Assembly: GCF_018155095.1 (NCBI RefSeq)
Contig: NZ_NAAI01000002.1
Span: forward strand, 1-64,000
DNA: 64,000 nucleotides
Source of the DNA: Bartonella queenslandensis
GTDB lineage: Bacteria > Pseudomonadota > Alphaproteobacteria > Rhizobiales > Rhizobiaceae
Direction: 5' to 3'
In this document: in pieces, positions 49,227-59,865 of the stretch
How positions within the stretch are numbered: the first letter of the stretch is position 1
Layout of the letters: each line of letters begins with the position of its first letter
Notes under the pieces: generated by a model
What the model saw: only the letters and a program-made list of their open reading frames with translations
What the model was told of the DNA's origin: nothing
Databases searched by the model: none
Position numbers and translations under genes: made by a program

Positions 49227-49787
49227 GTGCAAAATTCTCGTTGGTCTCACGTTTTAATGCTCGCATCATGTATCTTAATAGCAAAAGTCATTGTATTGGG
49301 TTCACCGCGTTTGTTGCACGCAGAAACACTTAATCAAAATTTAGGTCCCAGTGGTTTACCACTCCCGCGATTTGCTTCGCTTAAACCTACTCGTGTTAAT
49401 GTACGCGTTGGGCCAGGAAGTAACTATTCTATCATTTTTACTTACAAAAAGAAGGGATTACCTATTGAAATCATCCAAGAATATGATCAATGGCGCAAAA
49501 TTCGTGATGCAGAAGGTGATGAAGGGTGGGTGTATCAATCGCTTTTATCGGGAAAGCGAACTGCTATAACTATTCCATGGCAAAAAGATAAAACAAAAAG
49601 GCTAATGCTACGAAAAAAACCCACCGACAACGCAGAACTCGTGGCAGAAGTAGAGCCTAATGTCATCGGCAATATCCACCAATGCGATGGACAATGGTGC
49701 GAAATCACTCTCAATAACGTTCATGGATGGCTTTATCAACCTCAATTATGGGGGATTTATCCTGATGAAAAAATAAAAGGCTGGTGA
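49227..49787 (+). CDS. Exported SH3-domain protein
   Basis: 186 residues from GTG 49227 behind AGGAG. N-terminal signal/anchor (HVLMLASCILIAKVIVLGSP), then two bacterial SH3 repeats: FASLKPTRVNVRVGPGSNY...QWRKIRDAEGDEGWVYQSLLSG and RLMLRKKPTDNAELVAEVEPN...WCEITLNNVHGWLYQPQLWG. Such periplasmic SH3 proteins are thought to bind cell-wall or protein ligands; conserved near irr in related bacteria. Intact. Confidence 0.88.
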   Translation: MQNSRWSHVLMLASCILIAKVIVLGSPRLLHAETLNQNLGPSGLPLPRFASLKPTRVNVRVGPGSNYSIIFTYKKKGLPIEIIQEYDQWRKIRDAEGDEGWVYQSLLSGKRTAITIPWQKDKTKRLMLRKKPTDNAELVAEVEPNVIGNIHQCDGQWCEITLNNVHGWLYQPQLWGIYPDEKIKGW

Positions 49788-49833
49788 ATACTCAAATGCA
49801 TTAAGTTTAATTTTTATTTCTCATTGAACGCCC

Positions 49834-50346
49834 TCAATCCCTATCATGAGATTGATTTTTGGGTTTCAAGCGCACGATCAAATCAACATGTGAAATTTCC
49901 ATACCTTCTGGTGGCTTAGGCAAATTTCTAATAATGGAAGTCTTTTCCAAATCACATGGAATATCAAAAATACGATTTTCACCTTCTATATAAAAATGGT
50001 AGTGATCAGAGGTATTGGTATCAAACCAAGTTTTTGAGCCTTCTACGGCAATAATCCGTAACAATCCCGCTTCCGTAAATTGATGAAGCGTATTATAAAC
50101 CGTTGCTAAAGATACAGGAACACCTGCCATCACCGCTTCCTCATAGAGCTCTTCAGCAGTAATATGACGGTTGCCTTGAGAAAAAATCATCTGCGCAAGT
50201 TCTAACCGCTGACGTGTTGGACGCAAACCATTTCCACGCAAACGTTTTTCTAACATAGAAGTGGAATAATATCGCACACCTTCTCCACACTCTTTTGTGA
50301 ACTGTTGCTCTTCATTCATATCCAAATTATCTGCACTTTCTGACAT
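49834..50346 (-). CDS. irr: Iron response regulator Irr (Fur family)
   Basis: 170 residues from ATG 50346; a longer frame opens at 50415 and a TTG at 50358 is another option, since no strong ribosome site decides. Fur-fold: winged helix LRGNGLRPTRQRLELAQMIF, HITAEELYEEAVMAGVPVSLATVYNTLHQF, dimer domain with HYHFYIEGENRIFDIP. The lack of the C-terminal CxxC zinc motifs and the H-Y-H-F motif mark Irr rather than Fur. Haem-responsive global regulator in Hyphomicrobiales. Divergent from fabA, the usual neighbourhood. Confidence 0.9.
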   Translation of the reverse strand: MSESADNLDMNEEQQFTKECGEGVRYYSTSMLEKRLRGNGLRPTRQRLELAQMIFSQGNRHITAEELYEEAVMAGVPVSLATVYNTLHQFTEAGLLRIIAVEGSKTWFDTNTSDHYHFYIEGENRIFDIPCDLEKTSIIRNLPKPPEGMEISHVDLIVRLKPKNQSHDRD

Positions 50347-50579
50347 GTTACAAACCAAAATATCTTCCTGCTTCAATAAGATAAAAATAGAAAAAATGGG
50401 AACAGTACGGTGCAATCTTGTATTCCATTTTTAAATAATTATCTATGTAGAATACATAAAAAAGAGCCTTTGTCATTAAAAATGATATAAAATCATTTCC
50501 CTCTCTTTAAAATTTGCTCTAAAAGTTAAGTCGGGGAAAAGCGCAGAAATAAAAATGTATGCAAATAAATGGAGTCACA

Positions 50580-51089
50580 ATGGCTGAACAAAAGTCTCGC
50601 TACACTTATGAAGAGCTTCTAAGCTGCGCTCGCGGCGACATGTTTGGTAAAGGTAATGCGCAATTGCCAGCACCGCCAATGTTGATGGTTCATCGAATCA
50701 CTCAAATTAGTGAAACTGGTGGTAAATACGATAAAGGAATGGTTCGTGCTGAATTTGACATTACACCAGACCTGTGGTTCTTTAATTGTCACTTTATAGG
50801 TGATCCCGTCATGCCAGGATGCCTTGGATTGGATGGTATGTGGCAATTAACAGGTTTTTTTCTTGGTTGGTTAGGCGAACCAGGCAAAGGGAGGGCCATA
50901 TCAACAGGTGAAGTAAAGTTATCTGGTATGGTAACACCACAAACCAAACTTCTTGAATATGGAATAGATTTTAAGCGTATTCGACGTGGAAATTTAGTCT
51001 TAGGAATAGCTGATGGATGGCTAAAAGCAGATGGAGAAACTATTTATAAGGCAAATGATTTGCGCGTTGCTTTATTCAAAGAAAATTGA
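50580..51089 (+). CDS. fabA: 3-hydroxydecanoyl-ACP dehydratase/isomerase
   Basis: 169 residues from ATG 50580 (GGAG upstream; a further upstream ATG adds seven unlikely residues). Dehydrates beta-hydroxyacyl-ACP and isomerises trans-2 to cis-3-decenoyl-ACP, starting unsaturated fatty acids. Catalytic His in [20 protein letters not shown] and Asp in the same helix. First of fabA-fabB-fabI. Confidence 0.96.
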   Translation: MAEQKSRYTYEELLSCARGDMFGKGNAQLPAPPMLMVHRITQISETGGKYDKGMVRAEFDITPDLWFFNCHFIGDPVMPGCLGLDGMWQLTGFFLGWLGEPGKGRAISTGEVKLSGMVTPQTKLLEYGIDFKRIRRGNLVLGIADGWLKADGETIYKANDLRVALFKEN

Positions 51090-51146
51090 ATGTTATTTTC
51101 ATCAGGAAGAATTTTTTACTATTCTGTATGGAATAAGGAGGTATGA

Positions 51147-52367
51147 ATGCGCCGAGTTGTTGTAACCGGAATGGGAATTGTCTCCGCCATTGGAAACGAC
51201 CCCCAAACCGTTTTAACCAGTTTACGTGAGGCAAAATCCGGAATTTCTTACGCACCTCAATACGCTGAGTTAGGCTTTCGTAGCAGAGTTTACGGCAAAC
51301 CCGATATTAATATAGAAGAACTCGTAGATCGACGTGCTCTACGTTTTCATGGACGTGGAACAGCTTGGAATCATATTGCCATGGATCAAGCGATTGTTGA
51401 TGCTGGTCTAGAGCCTCACGAAGTATCAAACGAACATACAGGTATTATTATGGGTTCTGGAGGTGCTTCAACGCAATCAATCGTAGAAGCGGCTGATGTT
51501 ACACGCCAAAAAGGTCCAAAACGTGTTGGGCCTTTTGTTGTTCCTAAAGCGATGAGTTCTACAGCATCTGCTACATTAGCAACTTTCTTTAAAATAAAAG
51601 GAGTCAATTATTCAATCTCTTCAGCTTGTGCTACCTCCAATCATTGTATCGGGAATGCTTATGAAATGATACAATATGGTAAACAGAAGCGCATCTTTGC
51701 CGGTGGCTGCGAAGATTTGGATTGGACACTCTCTGTTTTATTTGATGCTATGGGCGCTATGTCTAGCAGATATAACGACATCCCTTATAAAGCTTCACGT
51801 GCCTATGATGTCAATCGTGATGGATTTGTCATTGCTGGAGGCGCTGGCGTTTTAGTCCTTGAAGATCTAGAACTTGCTAAAGCGCGTGGGGCAAAAATCT
51901 ATGGAGAAATCGTTGGATATGGTGCGACATCCGATGGACATGATATGGTCGCTCCATCAGGAGAGGGAGCAGAGCGGTGCATGCGCATGGCCCTTGCAAC
52001 AGTCAATAATAAAATTGATTATATCAACCCCCATGCAACAGCAACACCTGTTGGTGATCCTCCTGAAATAGAAGCTATTCGACGTATTTTTGGATCGGGT
52101 GATCAATGTCCACCCATTTCTGCTACCAAATCTCTAACAGGACATTCCTTAGGAGCCGCAGGTGTTCACGAAGCAATCTACACTTTGTTAATGATGAATC
52201 ATAATTTTATTTGTGAAAGTGCCCATATTGAAGAACTTGATCCAGCTTTTACTGATATGCCAATCGTTCGTGAACGACGTGATCATCAACAATTGAATAC
52301 CGTATTGTCAAATACTTTTGGCTTTGGCGGTACCAATGCAACACTTATTTTTCAACGCTATGTATAA
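51147..52367 (+). CDS. fabB: Beta-ketoacyl-ACP synthase I
   Basis: 406 residues, AAGGAGG upstream. Elongates cis-3-decenoyl-ACP. Active Cys in [12 protein letters not shown], His in [14 protein letters not shown] and [14 protein letters not shown], and the C-terminal [15 protein letters not shown]. 57 bases after fabA and 48 before fabI: one operon for unsaturated fatty-acid synthesis. Intact. Confidence 0.96.
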   Translation: MRRVVVTGMGIVSAIGNDPQTVLTSLREAKSGISYAPQYAELGFRSRVYGKPDINIEELVDRRALRFHGRGTAWNHIAMDQAIVDAGLEPHEVSNEHTGIIMGSGGASTQSIVEAADVTRQKGPKRVGPFVVPKAMSSTASATLATFFKIKGVNYSISSACATSNHCIGNAYEMIQYGKQKRIFAGGCEDLDWTLSVLFDAMGAMSSRYNDIPYKASRAYDVNRDGFVIAGGAGVLVLEDLELAKARGAKIYGEIVGYGATSDGHDMVAPSGEGAERCMRMALATVNNKIDYINPHATATPVGDPPEIEAIRRIFGSGDQCPPISATKSLTGHSLGAAGVHEAIYTLLMMNHNFICESAHIEELDPAFTDMPIVRERRDHQQLNTVLSNTFGFGGTNATLIFQRYV

Positions 52368-52415
52368 ATGAAAGTTCTTAGTAATTGAAAAAAGTACGGT
52401 CTTACGGAGAATAAT

Positions 52416-53234
52416 ATGAAAGGTTTGATGGAGGGCAAACGTGGCCTTATTATGGGGATTGCGAATGACCATTCAATTGCTTGGGGCATTGCCTGTCAAC
52501 TCGCACAAGCAGGAGCTGAATTAGCTTTAACTTATCAAGGAGAGGCTTTCGGAAAACGTGTTCAGCCGCTCGCAGATAAGCTTGGCTGCAAATTAATTCT
52601 AGAGTGTGATGTTGAGAAAATTGAAAATGTTGACTACGTCTTTGAAAAACTTGAAAAAGAATGGAAAACTATTGATTTTATTGTCCATGCTATTGGTTTT
52701 TCAGATAAAAATCAGCTAAAAGGGCGTTACGTTGATGTGACAACACGTGAAAACTTTCAACGTACAATGGTTATTTCAGCTTATTCCTTTACTGAAATTG
52801 CTCAGCGCGCGGGAAAGCTTATGCCTCATGGAGGAGCACTTTTAACCCTTACTTATGGAGCTTCACAGCAAGTTGTTCCTAATTATAATATCATGGGAGT
52901 CGCTAAAGCTGCTCTAGAAGCTATGGTCCGTTATTTAGCGGCAGACTTTGGCCCTCAAAATATCCGCGTCAATGCAATTTCTGCCGGTCCTGTTAGAACC
53001 CTAGCAGGTAATGGTATTGCAGCTGCACGTGCAATATTTTCACATCAACGCCGTAATGCCCCATTACGTCGTACCGTGGATATTCATGAAATTGGAAAAT
53101 CCGCTCTTTATCTACTCTCTGACTTGTCATCAGGCGTTACCGGTGAAATCCATTATGTTGATTCAGGCTATAACATCATGTCTATGCCTATACTTGAAGA
53201 ACTGAAAAAAACTGAAGATTCCCAAGAAGGATAA
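52416..53234 (+). CDS. fabI: Enoyl-ACP reductase (NADH)
   Basis: 272 residues, ACGGAG upstream. SDR-type reductase for the last step of each elongation cycle. GLIMGIANDHSIAWGIACQLA cofactor loop, FVFE...DFIVHAIGFSDK, catalytic Tyr and Lys in NYNIMGVAKAALEAMVRYLA, and IRVNAISAGPVRTLAG. Triclosan/isoniazid-type target family. Third gene of the operon. Intact. Confidence 0.96.
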   Translation: MKGLMEGKRGLIMGIANDHSIAWGIACQLAQAGAELALTYQGEAFGKRVQPLADKLGCKLILECDVEKIENVDYVFEKLEKEWKTIDFIVHAIGFSDKNQLKGRYVDVTTRENFQRTMVISAYSFTEIAQRAGKLMPHGGALLTLTYGASQQVVPNYNIMGVAKAALEAMVRYLAADFGPQNIRVNAISAGPVRTLAGNGIAAARAIFSHQRRNAPLRRTVDIHEIGKSALYLLSDLSSGVTGEIHYVDSGYNIMSMPILEELKKTEDSQEG

Positions 53235-54796
53235 AAAACATTCGACTTACAAAATAAAATCGATCATCTGTAGACTGCTTTAGTTTCGTACTGAATGCTT
53301 TCTCTATTAGACTGAGCTTCATGGAAACAGCCTTCAAGTCCAATCTGTTGCCTATATGATGATATACAACTTTCACTAGAGGAAGATGACCGGTTACAAA
53401 AAAAGAAATCATTACGAGATAGCAAACGGTTTGTTTTAAGATTTTTAATGCCTTTGATGAAAGGGGAAACCAGATTTTACTGTAGTATTATACTTTCTTT
53501 TCATATTTTCGAGGCAAGGATAATCCATATATTTTTCTCGATCTGACCTTTATGAATTAATACAAAGGATGCGTATTCCCCCGTAAAGATAAGCCAACAC
53601 AAAGCAAATTGTGTCATTGCTATTGTTTTACAAAATTTATAAAAAACCGATTTATCTCTCCAATCCATTTTGCTGGAAAGTTTTGTGTTTTATCATGTTG
53701 TTTTCCTAACAAAGCCCATGCTCTTCCACGGCTTTTAAATCAACATCCAATCCCAAAACCCCAACATATTTAGAACAAATATTAAGGCTGTTTAGTGTCT
53801 TCTCTACTGTTGCAGCTTCTCTATGCCAAATGGAAGCAGGTATGTTGGGTATCTCTGTTTTATTTATCTCTAAAACGGAGAGACACCCTAATTTCGCAAG
53901 AATATAAAGGCATAAAGGAAGGAGCCATCTTTCGGCTTTACCATCATCCTTTAATTCAGATGTACGGCTTTTTCAAAAGCATCTACAGCAATATCTTTTA
54001 AATAATGAAGATTATCCCTTCTCTCATGCCTTTGTTTATCACGTGTCTTTTTGGAGTCATAACCTTCATGCAAAACAAAGTAGCCTAAACCCAATGCATT
54101 TGGGTTGCCAATTCACGTGTTAAAAAAAAACATCTCGCTCCCAAGCTCACTTCGCAACGGAAGAAACCGTAAGTATAACTATAAAACCATTGCATACCTC
54201 AATCTTTCCACTTATGAATAAAAAGCTAACACCACCATCGTTATATTTGCTTCCCTCAATGTAGCGATCGTTTTTAGAACCTGAGACGGTTCATAAGAGC
54301 CATTTTTTAATCCTTGTCTATACAAATTTTATCCACACACTCATCCCGCTTATGACGTGCAAGGGAGTGGTTTTGATTGATTCAAGATAAGCAGGTTTGA
54401 AATAAGAGAATCTTACGGTATTTGGGACTCTCATTCAATATGAATAACGATAGATTATCATCTATAAATCAATATCTTGCCTAAATAAGAAGCTTCCCCC
54501 AATGAATCTTCTATTTTACTGCTTGAAAATATCATTTTGAGATGTGTTGAAGAGAAGATCAAAATATCCCTTTCATTATATTACACAAACATATTTAAGT
54601 GAAAACGATAATTTATTTCCAAAGAGATGTTTAAAAAGAGCCAAAATTTTTATATTTCAACTCTCTTCATAAAAAAAATCGAATGATATGAATCTGTAAG
54701 TGGCTAGGCGATAATAGCCTTGTACAATAATCAACGTAATCTATTTGATATTTTTATTTTTTACGATCGGAATTATTTAAAAACACAGGGTACGAA
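53235..54796. other. Non-coding region with a possible gene relic
   Basis: About 1.5 kb, no intact gene. On the minus strand at ~53,700-53,790 a short frame reads KYVGVLGLDVDLKAVEEHGL, like the end of a Cache sensor domain; the surrounding frames are full of stops. The rest is AT-rich and unrecognised. Confidence 0.45.
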
Positions 54797-55801
54797 CTAT
54801 ATTTCGTCCTTGAGAGTACGGCTTAATAACGCGTTAGCCGCTTCAGTTATATTTTTACCACAATAGAGAATTTGATAAATTTGTTCTACAATAGGCATTT
54901 CCACCCCAGTACGTTGTGCTAACGTGTACACTTCCTTGGTATTTAAGTACCCTTCCACAACTTGACCAATTTGTTTTTCCGCTTCTTTTATATCTATTCC
55001 TTGACCAAGAAGTATTCCAAAACGGCGATTACGCGACTGATTGTCAGTACATGTCAAAACCAGATCACCTAAGCCTGTCATTCCCATAAATGTGGAAAGC
55101 TCAGCACCCATAGCCCCCCCTAAACGACTGATTTCAGCTAATCCTCGTGTAATAAGAGCTATTCGTGCATTTGCTCCAAATCCCATGCCATCTGATATTC
55201 CTGCACCAATAGCAATAACATTTTTGACAGCCCCTCCTAATTGAACACCAATCATATCTGAGCTTTTATAAACTCTAAAACTTTTGTCACAATGAAACAG
55301 TTGCTGCAATTCTTTACCAAATTCAACATCAGAAGCTGCTATCGTCATTGCAGTAGGCCAACCAATAGCGAGTTCTTTAGCAAAAGTTGGTCCAGACAAA
55401 ACAGCTAAAGGGATTTTTCCACCCAAAATCTCACGAGCAACTTCTTGTAAGAAACGTCCTGTACCATGTTCTAAACCTTTCGTTGCCCAAATAACGCGTG
55501 AATGTTGATCCAAATAAGGCTGAATATTACACAACACTTGATGAAATACATGGCTTGGAACAGCGATTAATATATTATCACTTGCTGTTATTGCAGTTTC
55601 AAGCGAAGTTTCGAGGAATAAATTTTCAGGAAATCGAATATCGGGTAAATATACTTGATTACAACGTTGTTCTCGTAATTTTTTGATATGTTGAGAATTA
55701 TAGCCCCAAAGTAAAACATTATGACCATTACGAGCGAGAGCAATCGCTAATGCAGTACCAAAAGAACCCGCACCAATAACTGTCATTGCAATGGTTTTCA
55801 T
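54797..55801 (-). CDS. gpsA: Glycerol-3-phosphate dehydrogenase [NAD(P)+]
   Basis: 334 residues. Makes sn-glycerol-3-phosphate from DHAP for phospholipids. N-terminal Rossmann motif [22 protein letters not shown], substrate region [19 protein letters not shown], catalytic Lys in [15 protein letters not shown]-terminal [21 protein letters not shown]. Normal length, intact. Confidence 0.96.
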   Translation of the reverse strand: MKTIAMTVIGAGSFGTALAIALARNGHNVLLWGYNSQHIKKLREQRCNQVYLPDIRFPENLFLETSLETAITASDNILIAVPSHVFHQVLCNIQPYLDQHSRVIWATKGLEHGTGRFLQEVAREILGGKIPLAVLSGPTFAKELAIGWPTAMTIAASDVEFGKELQQLFHCDKSFRVYKSSDMIGVQLGGAVKNVIAIGAGISDGMGFGANARIALITRGLAEISRLGGAMGAELSTFMGMTGLGDLVLTCTDNQSRNRRFGILLGQGIDIKEAEKQIGQVVEGYLNTKEVYTLAQRTGVEMPIVEQIYQILYCGKNITEAANALLSRTLKDEI

Positions 55802-56150
55802 TAAGTTTTCTGATTATTCTCTAAATTACCAATTTCAACTACACATTATTATTAAAAATAACTTCAATGCTCTCTTTAATAAAATCCTGTAAAACTATAA
55901 TGTTACCTCTTCGTAGCTTTATCACACACAACCTGAAAAGTTGTTTTTCACGCTCTTTTTCTCTGGACTGAATTGTACAAAAACCATTCTTTGTAGATTC
56001 TACAAACAGCTATTTGCCTGAAAAAATTTGATTAAATATTCAATGGACTATCTTGTTAAAAATAAAAGCATATTTAAAATTATGATACTCATTCCACTGA
56101 TATCTTACACTTAGCCCCCTCTTCATATCCTACGAATCTCTGCAACACCT
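55802..56150. other. Intergenic region between gpsA and cyoD
   Basis: About 350 bases, AT-rich, no gene seen. It should carry the gpsA promoter on the minus strand. Confidence 0.5.
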
Positions 56151-56187
56151 CCTGTGGAGCTGATACATGCCGCATCAGCTCCACAGG
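56151..56187 (-). terminator. 14-bp hairpin just after cyoD
   Basis: CCTGTGGAGCTGAT / ATCAGCTCCACAGG is a perfect inverted repeat with a 9-base loop, seven bases after the cyoD stop. There is no T run on the minus strand, so it may protect the 3' end of the cyo mRNA as much as terminate it. Confidence 0.6.
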
Positions 56188-56193
56188 TATTTC

Positions 56194-57108
56194 TCACTCC
56201 TGTTCTACAGGAGGGTGCATATTTGGAACTTGCTCCACGGGCACTTCTGAACCAGGTACTTGACCTACAGGAGTTTGTATACTTGGAACTTGCTCCATTG
56301 GCACTTCTGAACCAGGAGCCTGATCTACAGGAGTTTGCATACTTGGAGCTCGCTCTATGGGCACTTCTGAACCAGGTATTTGATTTACAGGAGTTTGCAC
56401 ACTTGGAGCTTGCTCTAGGGGCACTTCTGAACCAGGTATTTGATTTACAGGAGTTTGCACACTTGGAGCTTGCTCTAGGGGCACTTCTGAACCAGGTATT
56501 TGATTTACAGGAGTTTGCACACTTGGAGCTTGCTCTAGGGGCACTTCTGAATCAGGTAATTGACCTACAGGAGCTTGCATACTTGGAGCTTGCTCTAGGG
56601 GCACTTCTGAACCAGGTGCTTGATCTACAGGCGTTTGCGTACTTGGAACTTGCTCCATGGACATTTCTGAGTCCAATACCTTTTCTGGCTGTTTTCTTAC
56701 GGATATATCTTTATTTGATAACTGCTCAGATACTGAAGAATCACCTACGCCTGATATTTCCGGTTCAATAACACGTCCTGAGCCCCCCATCATATTATAA
56801 TTCAAATGAGAAATAGCCCACCACGTACCTCCAATAACAATAAAAACGCAAATAGCAGCAAACCATAAAGCACTTAAATTCCACTTGGCATCTGGACCAG
56901 AATTCAAATGTAAAAAGAAAACAATTTGTACTATAATCTGAATAAGTGCCATCCCAATAAGATAGATAACCTTTGTACTAATTGCCCAACTTTCCATCAT
57001 TCCATACATCACAGGAATAAAAGAACCTAAGGTAAAAAATACAGCCAGAATAAAACCGACCAAATAGGAACCAACACTGGGACCATGTGTTTCATTTTGC
57101 ATGCTCAT
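56194..57108 (-). CDS. cyoD: Cytochrome o ubiquinol oxidase subunit IV with repeat tail
   Basis: 304 residues from ATG 57108 (AGGAGCG upstream, TGATG overlap with cyoC). Residues 1-~110 are a normal CyoD with three membrane helices (VGSYLVGFILAVFFTLGSFIP, VIYLIGMALIQIIVQIVFFLH, LWFAAICVFIVIGGTWWAI). The rest, ~190 residues, is extra: a spacer and seven ~20-residue Pro/Glu/Gln-rich repeats of the type TPVxQxPGSEVPxEQxPSxQ. Usual CyoD ends at ~110 residues. The tail is hydrophilic and acidic and would lie on one side of the membrane. Confidence 0.9.
   Translation of the reverse strand: MSMQNETHGPSVGSYLVGFILAVFFTLGSFIPVMYGMMESWAISTKVIYLIGMALIQIIVQIVFFLHLNSGPDAKWNLSALWFAAICVFIVIGGTWWAISHLNYNMMGGSGRVIEPEISGVGDSSVSEQLSNKDISVRKQPEKVLDSEMSMEQVPSTQTPVDQAPGSEVPLEQAPSMQAPVGQLPDSEVPLEQAPSVQTPVNQIPGSEVPLEQAPSVQTPVNQIPGSEVPLEQAPSVQTPVNQIPGSEVPIERAPSMQTPVDQAPGSEVPMEQVPSIQTPVGQVPGSEVPVEQVPNMHPPVEQE
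56215..56655 (-). repeat. 60-bp tandem repeats inside cyoD
   Basis: Seven in-frame units with a 60-base period plus partial units at both ends. Lines 56401-56460 and 56461-56520 are identical over the whole 60 bases and neighbouring units differ by a few bases, so recent duplication is evident. Confidence 0.95.
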
Positions 57109-57776
57109 CACAACGCTCCTAATAGATAAACCATGGTGAAAACACCAATCCATACAATATCAAGTAAATGCCAAAAAATGGAAAGACATGCTAAACGTGT
57201 TTTATTATTCTGATCTAAACCATTACGTCGAAGGTGAAAAAACATCACAACCATCCAAAGAAGACCGACACTTACGTGAAGCCCATGCGTGCCAACCAAA
57301 GCAAAAAATGCTGACCAATAAGCAGAGAGAATTTCCCGTCCAAAAAGCTGTAAACCCGTTGCAGGATCAATACCCGCATAAGCATTTGGATCGTAATAAA
57401 AGACTTCTCCCAATAATTCATGGAACTCGTAAAGTTCCATGGCAATGAAGCAACACCCAAATACAAAGGTTATAGCCATCCATAAACGCACACCACTGAT
57501 GTTATTTTTATGGGCTTGTACCATTGCAAAGCCATAAGTGACGGAGGAAAACAACAAGAAAGCAGTCTCAACCAAAACGAACTTTAAATCTATAAACTCA
57601 TTGCCCGCTTTACCACCACCATAAGAAGCAGAAAAGACAGCAAAACTTGAAAAAAGTGTCGAAAACAGAATCAAGTCTGAAAGAATATAGACCCAAAAAC
57701 CAAACGTCATTACCGAGCTACTATCGTGGTGAAGTTCATCCACAGTACTCTCATTATTCATTGTTACAGCACTCAT
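57108..57776 (-). CDS. cyoC: Cytochrome o ubiquinol oxidase subunit III
   Basis: 222 residues, five membrane helices, haem-copper oxidase subunit III family (FGFWVYILSDLILFSTLFSSFAVF, ETAFLLFSSVTYGFAMV, GTHGLHVSVGLLWMVVM). Overlaps cyoB by ATGA and cyoD by TGATG. Intact. Confidence 0.95.
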   Translation of the reverse strand: MSAVTMNNESTVDELHHDSSSVMTFGFWVYILSDLILFSTLFSSFAVFSASYGGGKAGNEFIDLKFVLVETAFLLFSSVTYGFAMVQAHKNNISGVRLWMAITFVFGCCFIAMELYEFHELLGEVFYYDPNAYAGIDPATGLQLFGREILSAYWSAFFALVGTHGLHVSVGLLWMVVMFFHLRRNGLDQNNKTRLACLSIFWHLLDIVWIGVFTMVYLLGAL

Positions 57777-59791
57777 ACTGTCACTCCTTGCTCTTTAAGA
57801 ACAGCTGTAAAGGCATCTTCAGTTTTTTGCACTTCTTCAGCTGGAATATAGTAACCATGGTGATCACCTGTTAATGAATGACACACAAGCGTTGCAACAA
57901 AACCAACCAGTCCGATCGCAACAAGCCACCAAATATGCCAAACAAGGGCAAAACCAACAACTAATGAGAAGAAGCCAGCAATAATTCCAGCTGATGTATT
58001 CGATGGCATATGAATTTTTGTAAATCCACTTGTCGGCCGTTGATAACCACTTTTCTTCATATTCCAATAAGCATCATCAGACTGTATCTTCGGAAGGTGG
58101 GCAAAATTATAGGAAGGAGGCGGTGAAGAGGTAAACCACTCAAGCGTACGTGCATCACCCCAAGAATCATTTAATGTTACTGGTAAGTGACCTTTATGCT
58201 TAATACCATACCAAATCGCCAAAACAACCTGTAAGACAAAACAAAGGATACCAAGTAAGATAATCAAAGCACCCAGAGCAGCAATAATAAACATCGGCTG
58301 CCAACTAGGTTCCATGTAATGCTGAAGACGACGTGTTGCACCCATTAAGCCAAGCGCATAAACGGGGAAAAAGGCTAGGTAAAAACCAATAAACCAACAC
58401 CAGAAAGATGCAATACCTAGTATGCGATTTGGTTTATAACCAAAAGCTTTTGGAAACCAAAAAGCAAGCCCTGCTAAATAAGCAAAAACCACACCTCCAA
58501 TAATTGTATGATGGAAATGCGCTATCAAAAAGAGCGAATTATGAAACTGCCAATCAGCAGGAACAATAGATAATAAAACACCCGTTAACCCACCACCAAC
58601 AAATGTAAAGATCATGCCCATACACCAAAGCATCGGAGGCTCAAAGCGAATCCGACCTTTATACATCGTGAGCAGCCAATTAAAGACTTTTACACCTGTT
58701 GGAACTGCAATGATCATCGTAGCAATACTAAAGAAGGTATTTACAGCTTCTCCGCCACCCATTGTAAAGAAATGATGTCCCCAAACAAGAAGCGAAAGAA
58801 TCAAAATAACCACCATGGCCCATATCATGGACGTATAACCAAAGAGGCGTTTTGAAGAAAAAGTTGAGACAACTTCTGACACAATGCCAAAAGCAGGAAC
58901 AACCAAAACATACACTTCAGGGTGGCCAAAAACCCAAACATAATTAATCCATACCATTGGATTTCCACCACCAACATTGGTAAAGAAATTCATGTTCAAA
59001 TAACGATCACATGCCAAGAGTGCAAAAGCAACAGTTAAGACAGGATAAATAACGACAATAAGAACATTGCTGACAAAAGCACTCCAACAAAAAACAGGCA
59101 TTCTCATCATTGTCATTCCAGGAGCACGCATTTTAATCATCGTTGCAATAAAATTCACTGATCCCATTGTTGTTGCAATACCAGAAAGCTGAAGAGACCA
59201 TAAATAATAATCTACCCCTGTATCTGGACTCGTTTGCAATTCTGTAAAAGGTGGATACATCAACCAACCACCACGACCAAAATTACCAACACCTAGCGAT
59301 ATATTAATCAAAATCGCCCCAGCTGCCGTAATCCAAAAACCCAGATTATTTGCAAAGGGAAAAGCAACATCACGCGCACCAATTTGAAGTGGTATAAGAT
59401 AATTAAAAAGACCAAATAAAATAGGTGTGGCCATGAAAAAAATCATGATCGTGCCATGCGCCGAAAAAATTTGATCAAAATGCTCAGGGGGCAAATAACC
59501 TGCTGTTTCACTCCCAAGAGCTAAAGCTTGATGCGTTCGCATCATAAGCGCGTCCGCAAAACCGCGAACAAGCATAATAATTCCAAGAATTATATACATA
59601 ATACCGATGCGTTTATGGTCAACAGTTGTAATCCAATTTCGCCATAAAATTCCCCACCACCTAAGCGCTGTTAAAGCTAAAACAGCAATCAAACCAATCA
59701 CAACAATCGCGATACATGTATACAAAACGATTGGTTCATGTGCAAGCGCATGAAAAGCACCTGCCGTAGGATCTGTAAGTCTTCCAAACAT
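57773..59791 (-). CDS. cyoB: Cytochrome o ubiquinol oxidase subunit I
   Basis: 672 residues. Catalytic subunit of the bo3-type quinol oxidase: reduces oxygen with electrons from ubiquinol and pumps protons. Conserved HGTIMIFFMATP (haem b ligand His), WVFGHPEVYVLVVPAFG (CuB His and Tyr), LLVWGHHFFTMG (CuB His pair), LIAHFHHTIIGG (haem ligands). About 14-15 membrane helices. Second gene of cyoABCD. Confidence 0.97.
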   Translation of the reverse strand: MFGRLTDPTAGAFHALAHEPIVLYTCIAIVVIGLIAVLALTALRWWGILWRNWITTVDHKRIGIMYIILGIIMLVRGFADALMMRTHQALALGSETAGYLPPEHFDQIFSAHGTIMIFFMATPILFGLFNYLIPLQIGARDVAFPFANNLGFWITAAGAILINISLGVGNFGRGGWLMYPPFTELQTSPDTGVDYYLWSLQLSGIATTMGSVNFIATMIKMRAPGMTMMRMPVFCWSAFVSNVLIVVIYPVLTVAFALLACDRYLNMNFFTNVGGGNPMVWINYVWVFGHPEVYVLVVPAFGIVSEVVSTFSSKRLFGYTSMIWAMVVILILSLLVWGHHFFTMGGGEAVNTFFSIATMIIAVPTGVKVFNWLLTMYKGRIRFEPPMLWCMGMIFTFVGGGLTGVLLSIVPADWQFHNSLFLIAHFHHTIIGGVVFAYLAGLAFWFPKAFGYKPNRILGIASFWCWFIGFYLAFFPVYALGLMGATRRLQHYMEPSWQPMFIIAALGALIILLGILCFVLQVVLAIWYGIKHKGHLPVTLNDSWGDARTLEWFTSSPPPSYNFAHLPKIQSDDAYWNMKKSGYQRPTSGFTKIHMPSNTSAGIIAGFFSLVVGFALVWHIWWLVAIGLVGFVATLVCHSLTGDHHGYYIPAEEVQKTEDAFTAVLKEQGVTV

Positions 59792-59865
59792 TTCTCAACC
59801 CATTTCAAATGAAATTCAAGTTTAAAAGAAACCTTATATTAAAAGGGCTCTTTCCCTATTGATCC

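Noticed and set aside
56154-56771. 205-codon leucine-rich repeat protein on the plus strand
   Set aside because: It is the antisense reading of the 60-bp repeats in cyoD; the repeat length is a multiple of three so all frames stay open.
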